In this document: positions 34,401 to 46,150 of the stretch, in pieces
How the letters are laid out: each line of letters starts with the position of its first letter
Numbering within the stretch: position 1 is the stretch's first letter
Source: Pratylenchus scribneri
Taxonomy: Eukaryota > Nematoda > Chromadorea > Rhabditida > Pratylenchidae
Reading direction: 5' to 3'
Assembly (NCBI GenBank): GCA_030063045.1
Contig: JAQSEB010000026.1
Coordinates: 62,001 to 126,000 of the forward strand
Length of the DNA: 64,000 nt
Translations under genes and position numbers: made by a program
The notes under the pieces: model-generated
Seen by the model: the letters and a program-made list of their open reading frames with translations, nothing else
What the model was told of the DNA's origin: nothing
The model's database searches: none

Positions 34401-35684
34401 AGTTAATTTTCACAAATTTTTAAATTCTATACTTTTTGTATTTTATAATATATTTATTATTACCACTTTTTTCTTGATTAAAATTAAAACAGAGTTCGGA
34501 TCGGGTCAATTTATAAAGACAAAATTTCGGTTATATAAGAACATAAGGTAAAAACTTTTAAAAATATAAGGACATGCAAAATTTTTTCATAAAAAAATAT
34601 TTCAATTTTTTTTCGGAATGCATGTTTTTTCTCCTGAATGAATTTCTCCTTAAGTTTATTAAGCGATTAGTTTTGTGTATAAAAATATTAGAAGATTTTA
34701 AACAATTAATGGCCCGATAGGAGAAAATTTTTTAATCAAAAATGGCCCGATAGGGGAAAATTTATAATCAAAAATGGCCCGATAGGGGAAAATTTTAACC
34801 AAAAATGGCCCAATAGGGGAAAATTTTAATAAATCAATAAAAGGGTGGTAAGGACAATAATGAATTTGAAAGGACATTCTTATGGAATAAGGACATTTTC
34901 TCTTTTCTAACTAAGGACGGAGGTCAAATTGTAGGGACTTTTCTTATAAAATAAGGACGAATTCGAACCCTAGATTAAAATATATTAAATTACATAATTT
35001 TGGCCTATATGAAATGATAAAGGTTGCGCAAAATGAATTTAAAAATTTATTAGCAAAGGTAAACTTTATATAGGGCCTATATCAAATATCAATTTAAAGA
35101 AATATTTAAGTTGAGTCAAAATTATAAAATAATATTTAGATGGCGGGGAGAGGTTCTACAGTGGACGGATAGTGCCAGAAAATGGAAAAAATTTCTATTG
35201 TACTTGTAATTTCATTAAAATATCAAAGTTAAATAGATTTACTTTGTAACAATCAAAGTGGTAGAGCTGAAACGGGGCATAAAATGGGATTATATATGAA
35301 TTATATTGTTAAACCGGTTTGGAGATTTAAGCTTAAATCAGCTAAAAAAAATTAAAATACAAGGCGAACGTAGCGAGCCATCAGAATTTTTAATAAAAAT
35401 CAAAATTATAAACTCTAATGCGCTACGCGCTTTCCAAATTGGGGTTATATATTCATATATGGAAGCATGTTTATATAAACTAGTAGATCTCTGCCTCATT
35501 TTTTAGTTACATAAAATTAATTTCTTTCTTGCCTGATCTTCCTTTAAACTGGTGGATTTAGCTATTTCTTTACATTTTTGGGGCGTCAAATATGAATTAA
35601 TACTGAATTCATTCTTTAGTATTTTTCTCTGTTCATTTGTAAAAGCTTTGGAATTTAGACGTTGCTTTTTGCTTTGTTTTGGAT
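28413..35684 (-). CDS. Four-homeodomain protein gene, copy 2 (5' exon not found)
   Basis: Exons right to left: 35533-35684, 34333-34374, 34252-34285; 33757-33890, 31953-31992, 31873-31905; 31083-31222, 29439-29480, 29358-29391; 28860-28996, 28502-28543, 28413-28454. Each triple encodes homeodomain helices 1-2, helix 3 and a linker (like SQQDPETI). Every phase fits, and the last linker reads into a stop (TISGDGM). The four recognition helices are IYNWFALKRSRQ, IYNWYARQRERQ, IYNWYRHQRERQ and IDDWFKRHRYLR: W48 and R53 are kept, Asn51 is absent in all. Helices 1-2 share YEFSINSYLTPQK in domains 2-4. The intron after residue 44 starts GC in three units and GT in the third (31082-31081). Introns host two hAT-type MITEs. 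The first exon, upstream of 35684, could not be placed. Nematodes are known to carry multi-homeodomain genes; I do not recognise this one. Confidence 0.8.
29614..30512. mobile_element. hAT-type MITE with expanded 30-bp array, complete member (899 bp)
   Basis: Ends CAGGGCTCCCATCGAGTC and GACGAATGGGAGCCCTG are inverted. The flanking 8-bp target duplication ATATAATG is exact (29606-29613 and 30513-30520). Both flanks of the core are rich in ATAAGGACA words. CAGGG ends and 8-bp duplications point to hAT. It sits in the intron between exons 31083-31222 and 29439-29480. Confidence 0.9.
29795..30365. repeat. Minisatellite, ~30-bp unit, about 18 copies
   Basis: Unit AAAAATGGCCCGATAGGGGA followed by AAATTTTAACC, with single-base (GATAGG/GGTAGG) and spacer-length variants alternating. 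It forms the core of the MITE. Related members at 3639-4122 and 6957-7433 have only about four and two units, so the array expanded here. It is not a CRISPR array: there are no spacers and the genome is eukaryotic. Confidence 0.9.
32543..33696. mobile_element. Non-autonomous hAT-type element, copy 2 (1154 bp)
   Basis: Same ends (TAGGGTTGCA / TGCAACCCTA), same length and same 8-bp duplication ATTTAAAC (32535-32542, 33697-33704) as 1647-2800. The insertion therefore predates the segmental duplication. Substitutions are concentrated in the left GC-rich end. Confidence 0.85.
34490..34973. mobile_element. hAT-type MITE, degenerate, copy 2
   Basis: Counterpart of 3639-4122 with the same ends, flanks and about four internal 30-bp units. 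Confidence 0.75.
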
Positions 35685-36263
35685 CTAAATAATTATAATT
35701 ATTATTTAATTTAATTTTTTTATATTGAATCAAGGTTCTCGGAGCTAGAAATATTAAATGCGATAATCAGCTCCAGTTCAAGCTTATTCAAGATGATAAA
35801 AAATTACAAAAATTATAATATTTTTTATATTTTTGAATTTATTTAATTTATTATTACATCACTTTTTTATAATTTACTTTTTTATATATTAAATAAATAA
35901 AAATTTTCATAATATATATATAAAATTTGAGTTACGTTAATTTTTTTCAAATTTTGGAAATTCTAGCCAGTCGATTTTCGTGATCTTTTTTTAAAATTTC
36001 ACATCAGATTGCGCATCCATAAAAACTCTAAACTTAATATGATACTTTACCGGTTTCGAGTTATAAGCCATAAACCGGTTTCAAAAATTGAACTTTTTTG
36101 ATTTGCAACGGTAAAACTCCTTTTGGTTTTTAGATTTGTACCGGGAGAAAGGGCACTGTGCATGAATGACAACTTTCGAATGATATATGGTTTAAGGGGT
36201 GGGTCTACTCAAAACCCTGGGCTCTAGAACGAGCAAATGTGGCCAAATCGGCACTTTTTCCTT

Positions 36264-36331
36264 TGTAGCCGATTTGGTAAGGGGAAGTAATTTGTTGGAG
36301 GTCGCGCGTCCGAATCCAACCAAGAGCCAAT
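36264..36331 (+). other. tRNA-like pol III promoter remnant, copy 2
   Basis: Identical to 5413-5480: an A-box-like then a B-box-like motif without a foldable acceptor stem. Confidence 0.35.
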
Positions 36332-36533
36332 AATTTTTCAATGGTGCGGATCAAGAATTTGAGGTTTATTTTGAAAATTTATAGATTTTGAAACCTATAT
36401 CGCCATTTGTTAAACTATTTTTGATTTTGAAACTTTAGGCGCCATTTATTAATCTATTTTTTATTTTTTAAACACTATTAAAAGAAAACACTAAATTCAG
36501 GACGAAAACACAAAAGAATAAATAATTTAACCC

Positions 36534-36616
36534 GGTGAGGATTCGAACCCGAGACATCCCAACCATAAACCGTTCACTCAAGCATTTCAAATCAGCCATT
36601 TTATACTAGCGGCCTT
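36534..36616 (-). other. tRNA-like sequence with consensus B box, copy 2
   Basis: Identical to 5683-5765. The perfect B box GGTTCGAATCC is preserved. Confidence 0.4.
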
Positions 36617-37191
36617 ATAGTCATAAAGAAATGTAAGTAAAAACACATTTTTGACCATGACTTTGGAGAATGTACCCTTAAAATTTTTTTAACGTATCAT
36701 AGCTAAATACATCACTGTGCAAAATTTTAGAAAAATCGATTAACTATATGTTCCGAACGGTCATTTTGCCATTTTTATAAATATACAAGAATTGATTAAA
36801 GTTATTATGATCTATAAACATATTTTATTAAAGCAACTAATTTTGATATTGTTCACTTTTTCTAGGTCTATTATTTAGTAAATATTTTTTACTAATTCGT
36901 AAATTCATAGAATTGCCTAAGAGATTATCAAATAAGTTAAAAATCATCTTTTTTACATTTTTGAGTGATATGCTTGAAATCTGCAGAATCCATTTGCAAG
37001 GCATCAAGATTTTTGGACATTTTATTAGATGGATTTGCTTTTTCACCAAAAATACTTCCTGAAAATATTGATGGTTTGGATGAATTGCTTTTGAATTTTT
37101 TATTTTAATTTTTATCCTAATTTAATAATAATCTAATCATAAGTTATTTCTCTTCTTCTCTAATAAAAATAATTATGTAAATTTCATTTTT

Positions 37192-39564
37192 TTATGAAAA
37201 CTGATATATTAATTCAACTAATACTTGATTAATGTATACAAATTTAATAGAAATTTTACGAATAAATTCTATTTCGTTTCTATTACCCAAATTTATTGTT
37301 AAATTAAAAAACATAATTGAAGGAGTTGCTCTTGTAATATTATTCGTTCCAGTATTATCCTGTACAGTTTCCATCAATTCTGAGCAAATTAAACGTCGAA
37401 AATATGGAATATGTTTTTGGGTGAAATTCATTTCAATCTCATTGATTATATATTTTGCATATGCCAAAATGAACACGCCACAATCTATAGTATTTTCTTG
37501 TAAAGGTATTTTTTCCACTAACTAATAAAAAAATTATTGAAACATTTTTATTAATTTTAAATACAATGTATTGCCATCCACCAGGTTGCGGTAGCTTTTT
37601 TTTCTTATAAATATCTTCGATGAGTGTGAACATTTTCAATAGAAAATGATTTTTTGTGACATTTTCTGGATCCAACTGTGTTCCCACATCATCCAACGGT
37701 ACTAAATTTTCATAAATTTTTAACTTTTCTTGTGCAAAATTTGTTTATTATCTTAATTTGCAATATGAATTTATTATTATTTAGTTATATCAGTAAATAA
37801 TTTATGCCAGAGTTACGATCGAATCAAGACTATTCATAAGGAAAAATTTCCATTTTATAAGGAATTAGGGGAAAAAATTTGAAAATCTCAAGACATGTTA
37901 AAATTTTTAAATTTATAAAAAAAACATTTTAATAATTTTTAGAATGCTTCTATTTTTCTCCTCAAGGAATTTTACTTAAATTTATCTAGCAATTAGACTA
38001 AATCTTTTTTTTTATATATAATGCGATATCATAAGATTCTGAACAATTAAAAATGGCCGAGTAGGAAAAATAATAGTCCAAAATTAACCAAAAGAAATAG
38101 TCAAAAATGGCTAGATAGGGAAAAATTTTAACCAAAAATTTTCATTTATAAGGTCAATATTAGGGAAATAAGGACAATTATGAATTAAGGACATTCTTAT
38201 AAATAAGAATATTTTTATTTTTTATAAAGATGAGGTTCAAATTGTAAGAACTTTTCATATAAAAAAGGACGAATCTGAACCCCGATTTATGTCAATAATT
38301 AAAATAAAATATTAACCTTAAATACTAATGTGAAATAGTTAAAATTTTAGAGACATAAACCGAAATTGGCTCGAAAGGGGAACCAGATTTTAAATTCTTA
38401 AATCAATTAGAGTTGATATGTTAAAGAATTTTTCTTGATCAATTATTTTATATAATTCCATTTTCTATTAGATTTAATGCTTCTATAGGCTCATATAATG
38501 TTTTCCATAATTTTAGCATATTCCTATCTAATATATAATTTTTGATTCTAGCGTAAACTTCATTTGTAAAGCTAAGGTAAATATAATATGTTTAATATTT
38601 TAATTAAACGATATTTAATTCTTATGAGTAAAATGGACTTTCATTAAATTAATTTGTCAAACATAATTCTAATCTAATTGATTAGACTTTCAAATTAATT
38701 ATTCCAAGTTTTTGGTCTAAATAAATTTTATTTATTAAATTGGATTTATCATAAGATGATATTTTATTTGCTGAATAAATATTGAAATGCTTAAAAAATA
38801 TATAGCCAAAAAAGAGTGCAATATAATTATAATAATATAAGGATTTTCCACATTCAGAAACCATATACCAATTGATATCGTCGAGAGACATCAAAGGTAG
38901 ATATATACAATTTGCCATATTTTATTCAAAATTAATAGATTATTAAGGCACTTTAATTAAATCTATTGATTGGGTATAAGATTTGAAGGTAAATTGAATT
39001 AAATTTCTGAATAGTTACTATCATCTATTCGGCAATTTCAATTTATAGGCAAATAAATATTTCCCTTTATCATATCATAAATGTTTATAAAAATACTTAC
39101 ATTTCATCGAATCAAGTATCATAATTGTCTTTTGTGGGAAGTTGAGCAATGCCAATGCCCAATGATTACCATACAAATGTGCTGGCACAAAAATCTGGAG
39201 TTGATTATTCTCCAAATTGATATTTTGTAGCCAAAAATCGCATTGATTTAATTCAGATTTTATGTACAAAGCGGTAAGAAATGTACTCATATAAATATAT
39301 TGTGGATGGCGTTTTATTAATAAATGCATATATCCATTAATCACATCATCAATTAACAAATGACCATCGATCAATGTGGCCATATGAGCCGCTAAATTTT
39401 CAAGATTATTCAAAAGATAATTCTTTAACTACCCTCAATTCGGATATTTTCTTCTCCTACAGGCAAATTTTGATTATTTTGGAATTTATTCAAAACTGTT
39501 TCCCAGACATCATCTTTCTTGAATAATTCGGGTAATTCTGGCATATCATCTGGTTTTATAATAA
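37192..39564 (-). CDS. Ulp1-like cysteine protease gene, copy 2
   Basis: Segments 39433-39564, 39101-39391, about 37565-37731 and 37192-37525 match the copy-1 exons, with the same His (GNHWALALL), Asp (ILDSM), Gln and Cys (QENTIDCGVF). The unresolved interval between 39101 and about 37731 is the same as in copy 1, so whatever splicing or damage applies there was shared before duplication. No new stop or frameshift distinguishes this copy. Confidence 0.6.
37808..38284. mobile_element. hAT-type MITE in the Ulp1-like gene, copy 2
   Basis: Counterpart of 6957-7433 with the same near-matching flanks. Confidence 0.7.
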
Positions 39565-40065
39565 CTAAAAATAATTGTTATTAGACTGTGAATTAGTAGA
39601 ATATCGATCGAAAATTAAGTCTTTTCGAGAAGAAATTTCAGTAAAATTTATTATATTTCATTAATTTTTAAATATTGCAAATATTATAAAAAGTTTTAAT
39701 AAAAATATAAGAGAAAACTATTATTTAGGGTAAAAGTTTTGAAAAAGATTTTTTGGAAAAAATTCTGAAGGAAGAAATAATTTTCTGGAAAGTTTTATAT
39801 AAAAGATTTTCTCATAAAAAAGATTTTTTGATGAAAAATATTTTTGGGATAAAAATTAGATTTCGTATATTTATTTTGCAAATGATAAGCAAATTTGTTT
39901 TTATTAAGAATTTTTTATAAAATTTGAAGGTAAATTTATTTTAAAATTTTGATTTTTTTGCCGATATTTATGGACAAATTTACTATATAAAAATCTTTCC
40001 GTTTCTAATTATATTATAGTTAACTTTCCTTTATGCAACAATTTTTTAACATTTTTTAAATTTTT

Positions 40066-42282
40066 TTAAATAATACCAATAGTATTTTCAGATATATTCA
40101 TTTTTTCAATATGTTGACCCCCAAAAATTGAGCCAGATGATTTATCAAAAATTGAGTCAGTTGATTGCATTTGTCCATGGTGATCTATCCAACAAGTTGA
40201 TTCGACTTGGTAAGGTAACATTGATTCAGATTCATATTTTTCTTTTAATATCTTTTCTTTTTGCTCTGCAATTTTTGATGCAATCAAATTTAATTCATTC
40301 GAATCATGAATTAGTGAACTGGTTTGTTTATAGCCTTCCATAGGAAAAAACGAACCAGTTTGTTTATTTTCTTGTCCCACAAATTTTGTTGTACTAGTGG
40401 GTTGGTTCCCATGCTGAGCAAACATTGTTGTACCAATTGGTTGGTTCCCATGCTCGGCAAATATTGTTGTACCAGTTGGGTGGTTCCCATGCTCGGCAAA
40501 CATTGTTATACCAGCTGGTTGATTCCCATACTCGGCAAACATTGATATACCAGTTGGTTGGTTCCCATGCTCGGTAAATATTGCACCAGTTTGTCTTTGC
40601 CCTTCCATTGGTAAGTTTGATTCAAATCCATATTTTTCCTTTAATATCCTTTCTTTTTGCTTTTCTACAATTTTTGATGCAATCAAATTTAATTCATTCG
40701 AATCTTTATTCATAGGAATTAGTGAACTGGTTTGTTTATTTCCTTGCCCCACAAATATTGTTTTACCAATTGGTTGGTTTCTATACTCGTTAAACATTGC
40801 ACCAGTTTGTTTCTGCCCTTCCATTGGTATGTTTGATTCAGATCCATATTTTTCCTTTAATATCCTTTCTTTTTGCTTTTCTACAATTTTTGATGCAATC
40901 AAATTTAATTCATTCGAATCTTTATCCATAGGAATCAGTGAATTGGTTTGTTTATTTCCTTGCCCCACAAATATTGTTTTACCAGTTGGGTGGTTCCCAT
41001 GCTCGGCAAACATTGTTATACCAGTTGGTTGGTTCCCATGCTCGGCAAATATTGTTGTACCAGTAGGGTGGTTCCCATGCTCGGCAAACATTGTTATACC
41101 AATTGGTTGGTTTCCATGTTCGGTAAATATTGTATCAGTTTGTTTTTGCCCTTCCAATGGTAAGTTTGATTCAAATCCATATTTTTCCTTTATTATCTTT
41201 TCTTTTTGCTTTTCTACAATTTTTGATGCAATCAAATTTAATTCATTCGAATCTTTATCCATAGGAATTAGTGAACTGATTTGTTTATTTCCTTGCCCCA
41301 CAAATATTGTTTTACCAATTGGTTGGTTTCTATACTCGTTAAACATTGCACCAGTTTGTTTCTGCCCTTCCATTGGTATGTTTGATTCAGATCCATATTT
41401 TTCCTTTAATATCCTTTCTTTTTGCTTTTCTACAATTTTTGATGCAATCAAATTTAATTCATTCGAATCTTCATCCATAGGAAATATGGTTTGTTTATGG
41501 CCTTCCATAGGAAAGAGCTTACTAATTTGTTTATTGCCTTGCTTTGCAAACATTTTTTCAACATTTTTTTTGTTGCCTTGTTCCACAAACATTTTTCCAA
41601 TTTGTTTTTGGACTTCCATAAGTAAATTTGATTCAGAGTCAGATCCATATTTTTTCTTTAATAAATTCCCCTCTTTTTGTTTTTCAATAATCTTTGATGC
41701 AATCAAATTTAATTCATTCGATTCTTTATCCATAGCTAATTGTGTATCAGTTTGTTTATTTCCTTGCCCCAAAAATATTGTTGTACCAGTTGGGTGGTTC
41801 CCATGCTCGGCAAACATTGTTATACCAGTTGGTTGGTTCCCATGCTCGGCAAACATTGATATACCAGTTGGTTGGTTCCCATGCTCGGCAAACATTGTTA
41901 TACCAGTTGGTTGGTTCCCATGCTCGGCAAATATTGTTTTACCAGTTGATTGGTTCCCATGCTCGGCAAATATTGTTTTACCAGTTGGTTGGTTCCCATG
42001 CTCGGCGAATATTGTTGTACCAGTTGGTTGGTTCCCATACTCGGCAAATATTTTTGTACCAGTTGTTTGGTTCCCATGCTCGGCAAATATTTTTGTACCA
42101 GTTGTTTGGTTCCCATGCTCGGCAAATATTTTTGTACCAGTTTGAAAAAGTGATTTTTCTTTATTTTGTTGCTGCTTTATAGCATCAAGGGATCCATGTT
42201 TGTCTCCTCTTTTTCTTTCATCAGTTGCATAGCAATATCCAATTAAAAGAATTATTTGTAAAAGAATATATAAATTGTTCAT
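40066..42282 (-). CDS. map-1-like: Secreted MAP-1-like effector, copy 2
   Basis: A 738-codon frame with the same signal peptide, the same order and number of 13-residue and long repeats, and the same C-terminus as 9215-11431. I saw no amino-acid difference. Such repeat arrays usually change length quickly, so an unchanged array implies a very recent duplication, recent gene conversion, or two assembled copies of one locus. Two active copies would raise effector dosage. Confidence 0.85.
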   Translation of the reverse strand: MNNLYILLQIILLIGYCYATDERKRGDKHGSLDAIKQQQNKEKSLFQTGTKIFAEHGNQTTGTKIFAEHGNQTTGTKIFAEYGNQPTGTTIFAEHGNQPTGKTIFAEHGNQSTGKTIFAEHGNQPTGITMFAEHGNQPTGISMFAEHGNQPTGITMFAEHGNHPTGTTIFLGQGNKQTDTQLAMDKESNELNLIASKIIEKQKEGNLLKKKYGSDSESNLLMEVQKQIGKMFVEQGNKKNVEKMFAKQGNKQISKLFPMEGHKQTIFPMDEDSNELNLIASKIVEKQKERILKEKYGSESNIPMEGQKQTGAMFNEYRNQPIGKTIFVGQGNKQISSLIPMDKDSNELNLIASKIVEKQKEKIIKEKYGFESNLPLEGQKQTDTIFTEHGNQPIGITMFAEHGNHPTGTTIFAEHGNQPTGITMFAEHGNHPTGKTIFVGQGNKQTNSLIPMDKDSNELNLIASKIVEKQKERILKEKYGSESNIPMEGQKQTGAMFNEYRNQPIGKTIFVGQGNKQTSSLIPMNKDSNELNLIASKIVEKQKERILKEKYGFESNLPMEGQRQTGAIFTEHGNQPTGISMFAEYGNQPAGITMFAEHGNHPTGTTIFAEHGNQPIGTTMFAQHGNQPTSTTKFVGQENKQTGSFFPMEGYKQTSSLIHDSNELNLIASKIAEQKEKILKEKYESESMLPYQVESTCWIDHHGQMQSTDSIFDKSSGSIFGGQHIEKMNISENTIGII

Positions 42283-43270
42283 TTAGAATAAAATGATAAT
42301 ATAAAATCTGAAATGTGAGTTTTAATGTAGAAAAATGTTTAGCCAAAAATAGAAATATGGAAAATTGTTAATTAATATTAATTTATTCATGTTTATCTTT
42401 TATTGGGAAGAATTTATCACATAGACAAATAAATAAATTTGCCAAACTAATTAACTAGCGAACAACTTTATTGAGGAATGAAGAAATTATGCGTTATTTG
42501 CTTGATGGAATGACATGAATTGGCTCTCCTAAAATGGGATTTTTTGGCAAAAGTGACAAGGTATGAATAAAGGAAAGGAAGATGATAATTCGTGAAATGA
42601 ACTTCGATCCCATCCCCCTATTCCCCATTCTTTTCCCATTCATAGCCTCAATTGCCTTCGAGCATTTTACAATGTTTCCCATTCTATATACCTAATTGTT
42701 AGATGGCGCTTCCGTTCCCTTCTATGAAAAATTCCTATATTATATAAATTTAATGGGAAAGAGGCGGCAATCAATTCTCGGTCACTAATTTCTCTCAATT
42801 ATGGAATGATGGGCCCATGATTAGCTCTCATGATTTGGAAATAGCTAAATGACTGAGATTTCACCTTTCTCAAATATGTATTTAGGGTAGGATTTTGTGG
42901 GTAAAATTACTCAATTATGAGTTTTATGTATCAAAATAAAAGCATTTGATTAATTTTGATATCAATTATGGAAACAAATAAATCGATCTGTGTCTCAGTT
43001 TTAGGGGCTAGATATTCCGCGCGTGAGAGTTTTGCGCGGAAGAACAATTCAAAATTAGCTGTTCACGAAAGGATATATTTTTCACATTTGCAGCAAATAT
43101 AATCTTTGTTAATATTAGATTTTTAGAAATATTAAGAATAAAATGTAGAGAATAAAAAAAAACAAATATGTTCAAAATGTTTATAAAATGAGTTAAATTT
43201 AGGAAATTTGTTATTTTAATATAAAAATAATAGTGTATATAATGGTAATAAAAATTTTTTGATTGTATTT

Positions 43271-43651
43271 GACTACGAACAAATTAGAATCAATTTTATA
43301 GAGACAATGTAATTTTATCTTTGTAGTTGACTTTCTAAATTTAGAGCCAAATTTTATAGAGACAATGTATAATTTTATCTTTATAGTTGACTACCAAAAA
43401 TTAGAACCCAATTATATAGAGGCGATGTAATTTTATCTTTATAGTTGACTACCAAAAATTAGAACCCAATTATATAGAGGCGATGTAATTTTATCTTTAT
43501 AGTTGACTACCAAAAATTAGAACCCAATTATATAGAGGCAATGTAATTTTATATTTGTAGTTGACTATCAACAAATTAGAACCAAATTATATAAAGGCCA
43601 TGTAATTTTATCTTTGTAGTTGACTATCAAAAAAATTTAGAACCTAATATT
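43271..43651. repeat. Tandem satellite, ~57-60 bp unit, copy 2
   Basis: Same six units in the same order as 12420-12800; no change in copy number. Confidence 0.85.
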
Positions 43652-44277
43652 ATATAATCGTACAGGGTCATCTGCACAAAAAAATTAAGAGTTGTATAAA
43701 AATTAGAGATCGGATCAAGATCATTGCTCAAGAGATTCCTGTAGAAAACAAGGATGAGCTGGTTATGTTAGTGTGTCCCAAATCTTTCCAATCCAAAATT
43801 CTCTCGAATTTTACGCAAAATAAATGATGATCAGATTTATTAAAATTGTTGTGAATGCAATTGAAATGTGTTAATCAAATTGAAATTGTGATGAACAAAA
43901 TAAAATAGAAATTGGTGATGATAAAATAAAATTGTTGACGAACAAGGTTAAAGCATTTTTGTTGGTTGAAATTGTTGAAGATGAAGTTGAATGTGAATGA
44001 AGAATGAACACGGAGGATTGATAAACTCCTTATCATCATTCTTCATCGCCACCATCGGCGGATATTCTCATCGCCGCAAACTGCGGATATTTGTCCTGGG
44101 AAAAGTGGCCAATTCCGCCCCTATATGCTCCGAGCAGCATGGAGAATAAAATGTGATCAATGAACAGTGAAATGAATAAAAAATATGGAAATAATATAAA
44201 TAAATATGGAAATTAAAATATAAATAAAATTATCACAAAAATCACAAATTAATGTTATTTTTGCTTATTCTTGACAT

Positions 44278-46145
44278 TGTAATAAATGAAGAAGGACCAC
44301 TCGACTTAATTTAAATATTTGTTATCATTTTAGTATTTACATTTTGGATCCAATGTCATTCCCAGATCCCTAGTTGAGAATTTCCCCAGTTCATACATAC
44401 TTTTCATATACTTTTCATAAATTAAATTGATAAATAAATAAGTAAAAGCTTATTCTCTATTAAATTATTGAATAAATCTTTGCTTGGGTTTGGGTTCAGC
44501 CCTTCCAAATACTGCGCACGCTTCTACTTGGTAGCACCGAATCAAGATCGCCCTCAACTTGGCTGTTTTCTTCTATAGAGTAAAGCTCTATCAACACTTC
44601 AAAATTCTTTTGTTATGGCCGCTCCCCGAGAAAACAAAAGGAAATTTGTGAGTAGCGCAAATAATCTGGAAGTCAAGGACGGCAAAAATGATAATTCAAA
44701 CGCCGAACAAAACAATCCGGAGGAAATTGCAGCAGCAAATAAAATTCCTAAACGTGCTTTCGGAAACGGAAATGCGAATAATTTGTTTGATGAGATGAGA
44801 ACTTTGCTTGCGAGGATTGGACAGAAGCAAATTGAACAGGCGAAAGTGTGGAGGTAGCGACCCAAGGTTATTGAAAAAGTGCAAGAAAAGAAGATGGAAA
44901 TGTTGGGACAAAAATTATGTGATGAGCCCGATGCAAAAGAGGAAATTGGGAAATCCCGTTTAGCGGGAACGATTCAAATAGCAAATGGAAGAGATGAGGA
45001 TGTCAAAAATATCGTTAAATTTCCGTATTCTATGAACAATGAGAATGAATTGAGCAAAGAAACACAGCAAATAATTGCAGGCATGGAAAATATTTTGCAA
45101 AGATATCTGGCAACAACCGCAAAACAACAAAATATCAACAACAAAAATTGCAGCAAAAATGCAAAAGAACAACCGAAAATCGACAAAATTATTCCAACTA
45201 TTAAACAATCAAGTCACCACCAAATCAAAAGCCAACTCGTGAAATTAGTGCAAAAATAAGTACAAGTACACCATTGGAAATGAATTTGGATTAAAGGTTT
45301 GTCCTGTACCAGACTTTCAATGCCAGAGTCATAATTTTCGAAAATTCGACAAAAAAGAATCAGATGTGACAAACAAACAATTCATCATCCGGCAGAAAAT
45401 TGCGTCCATTAATATAATTCAAATTTTGCCAATGAATCACTTTGTGCAAGTGGAAGGCACACATTTTCTGGCCTAGCGAGGAAGATTCAGCCAACAATTC
45501 GAAAAATTTTCAACAAAAATAATTCCAAAAATGAACACCGCTTGGATTGGCATTGGCTATTTGCAATTAAATTGGAATTTCTTCCCTTCGGTTAAGCCGA
45601 AGCGCAATAATAAGAGAGTGGATTGGCATCCTCCCATTTCTTTTCGAATTTTCGAAAATTTTTTCAAGCATGATTGGTCAATGATTGCAAAAAGCCAAAT
45701 AAAATGGAATCCCGGAAAAATTGGAGGGCATAAAATTGGAAATCCGGAAAATTCGTCACAATTTCATGAGAATGTTGGGGACCGTCCTTTGCGCTTTGCC
45801 TTCCCATCCTTTGCAACAATCGATCTGATCGAATTTTCACCAAGACGGATGAAGAAGAATGTCCGCGCATGGAAGCGCTTTCAGAGGACGGGGGAATGTA
45901 ATAAATGAAGAAGGACCACTCGACTTAATTTAAATATTTGTTATCATTTTATTTATATTTTAGATCCAATGTCATTCCCAAATCCCAAGTTGAGAATTTC
46001 TCCAGTTCACACATACTTTTCATATACTTTTCATAAATTAAATTGATAAATAAATAAATAAAAGCTTATTCTCTATTAAATTATTGATTAAATCTTTGCT
46101 TGGGTTTGGGTTCAGCCCTTCCAAATACTGCGCACGATTCTACTT
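44278..46145 (+). mobile_element. Small LTR element, copy 2
   Basis: Direct repeats 44278-44529 and 45897-46145 with the same primer-site-like TGGTAGCACCGAATC. The gag-like frame (44615-45259) keeps the internal TAG. Noted differences: ATG to GTG at about 44879, a TGA-to-TAA change at the gag-like terminator near 45257, and one substitution near 45820. Confidence 0.65.
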
Positions 46146-46150
46146 CCCCG

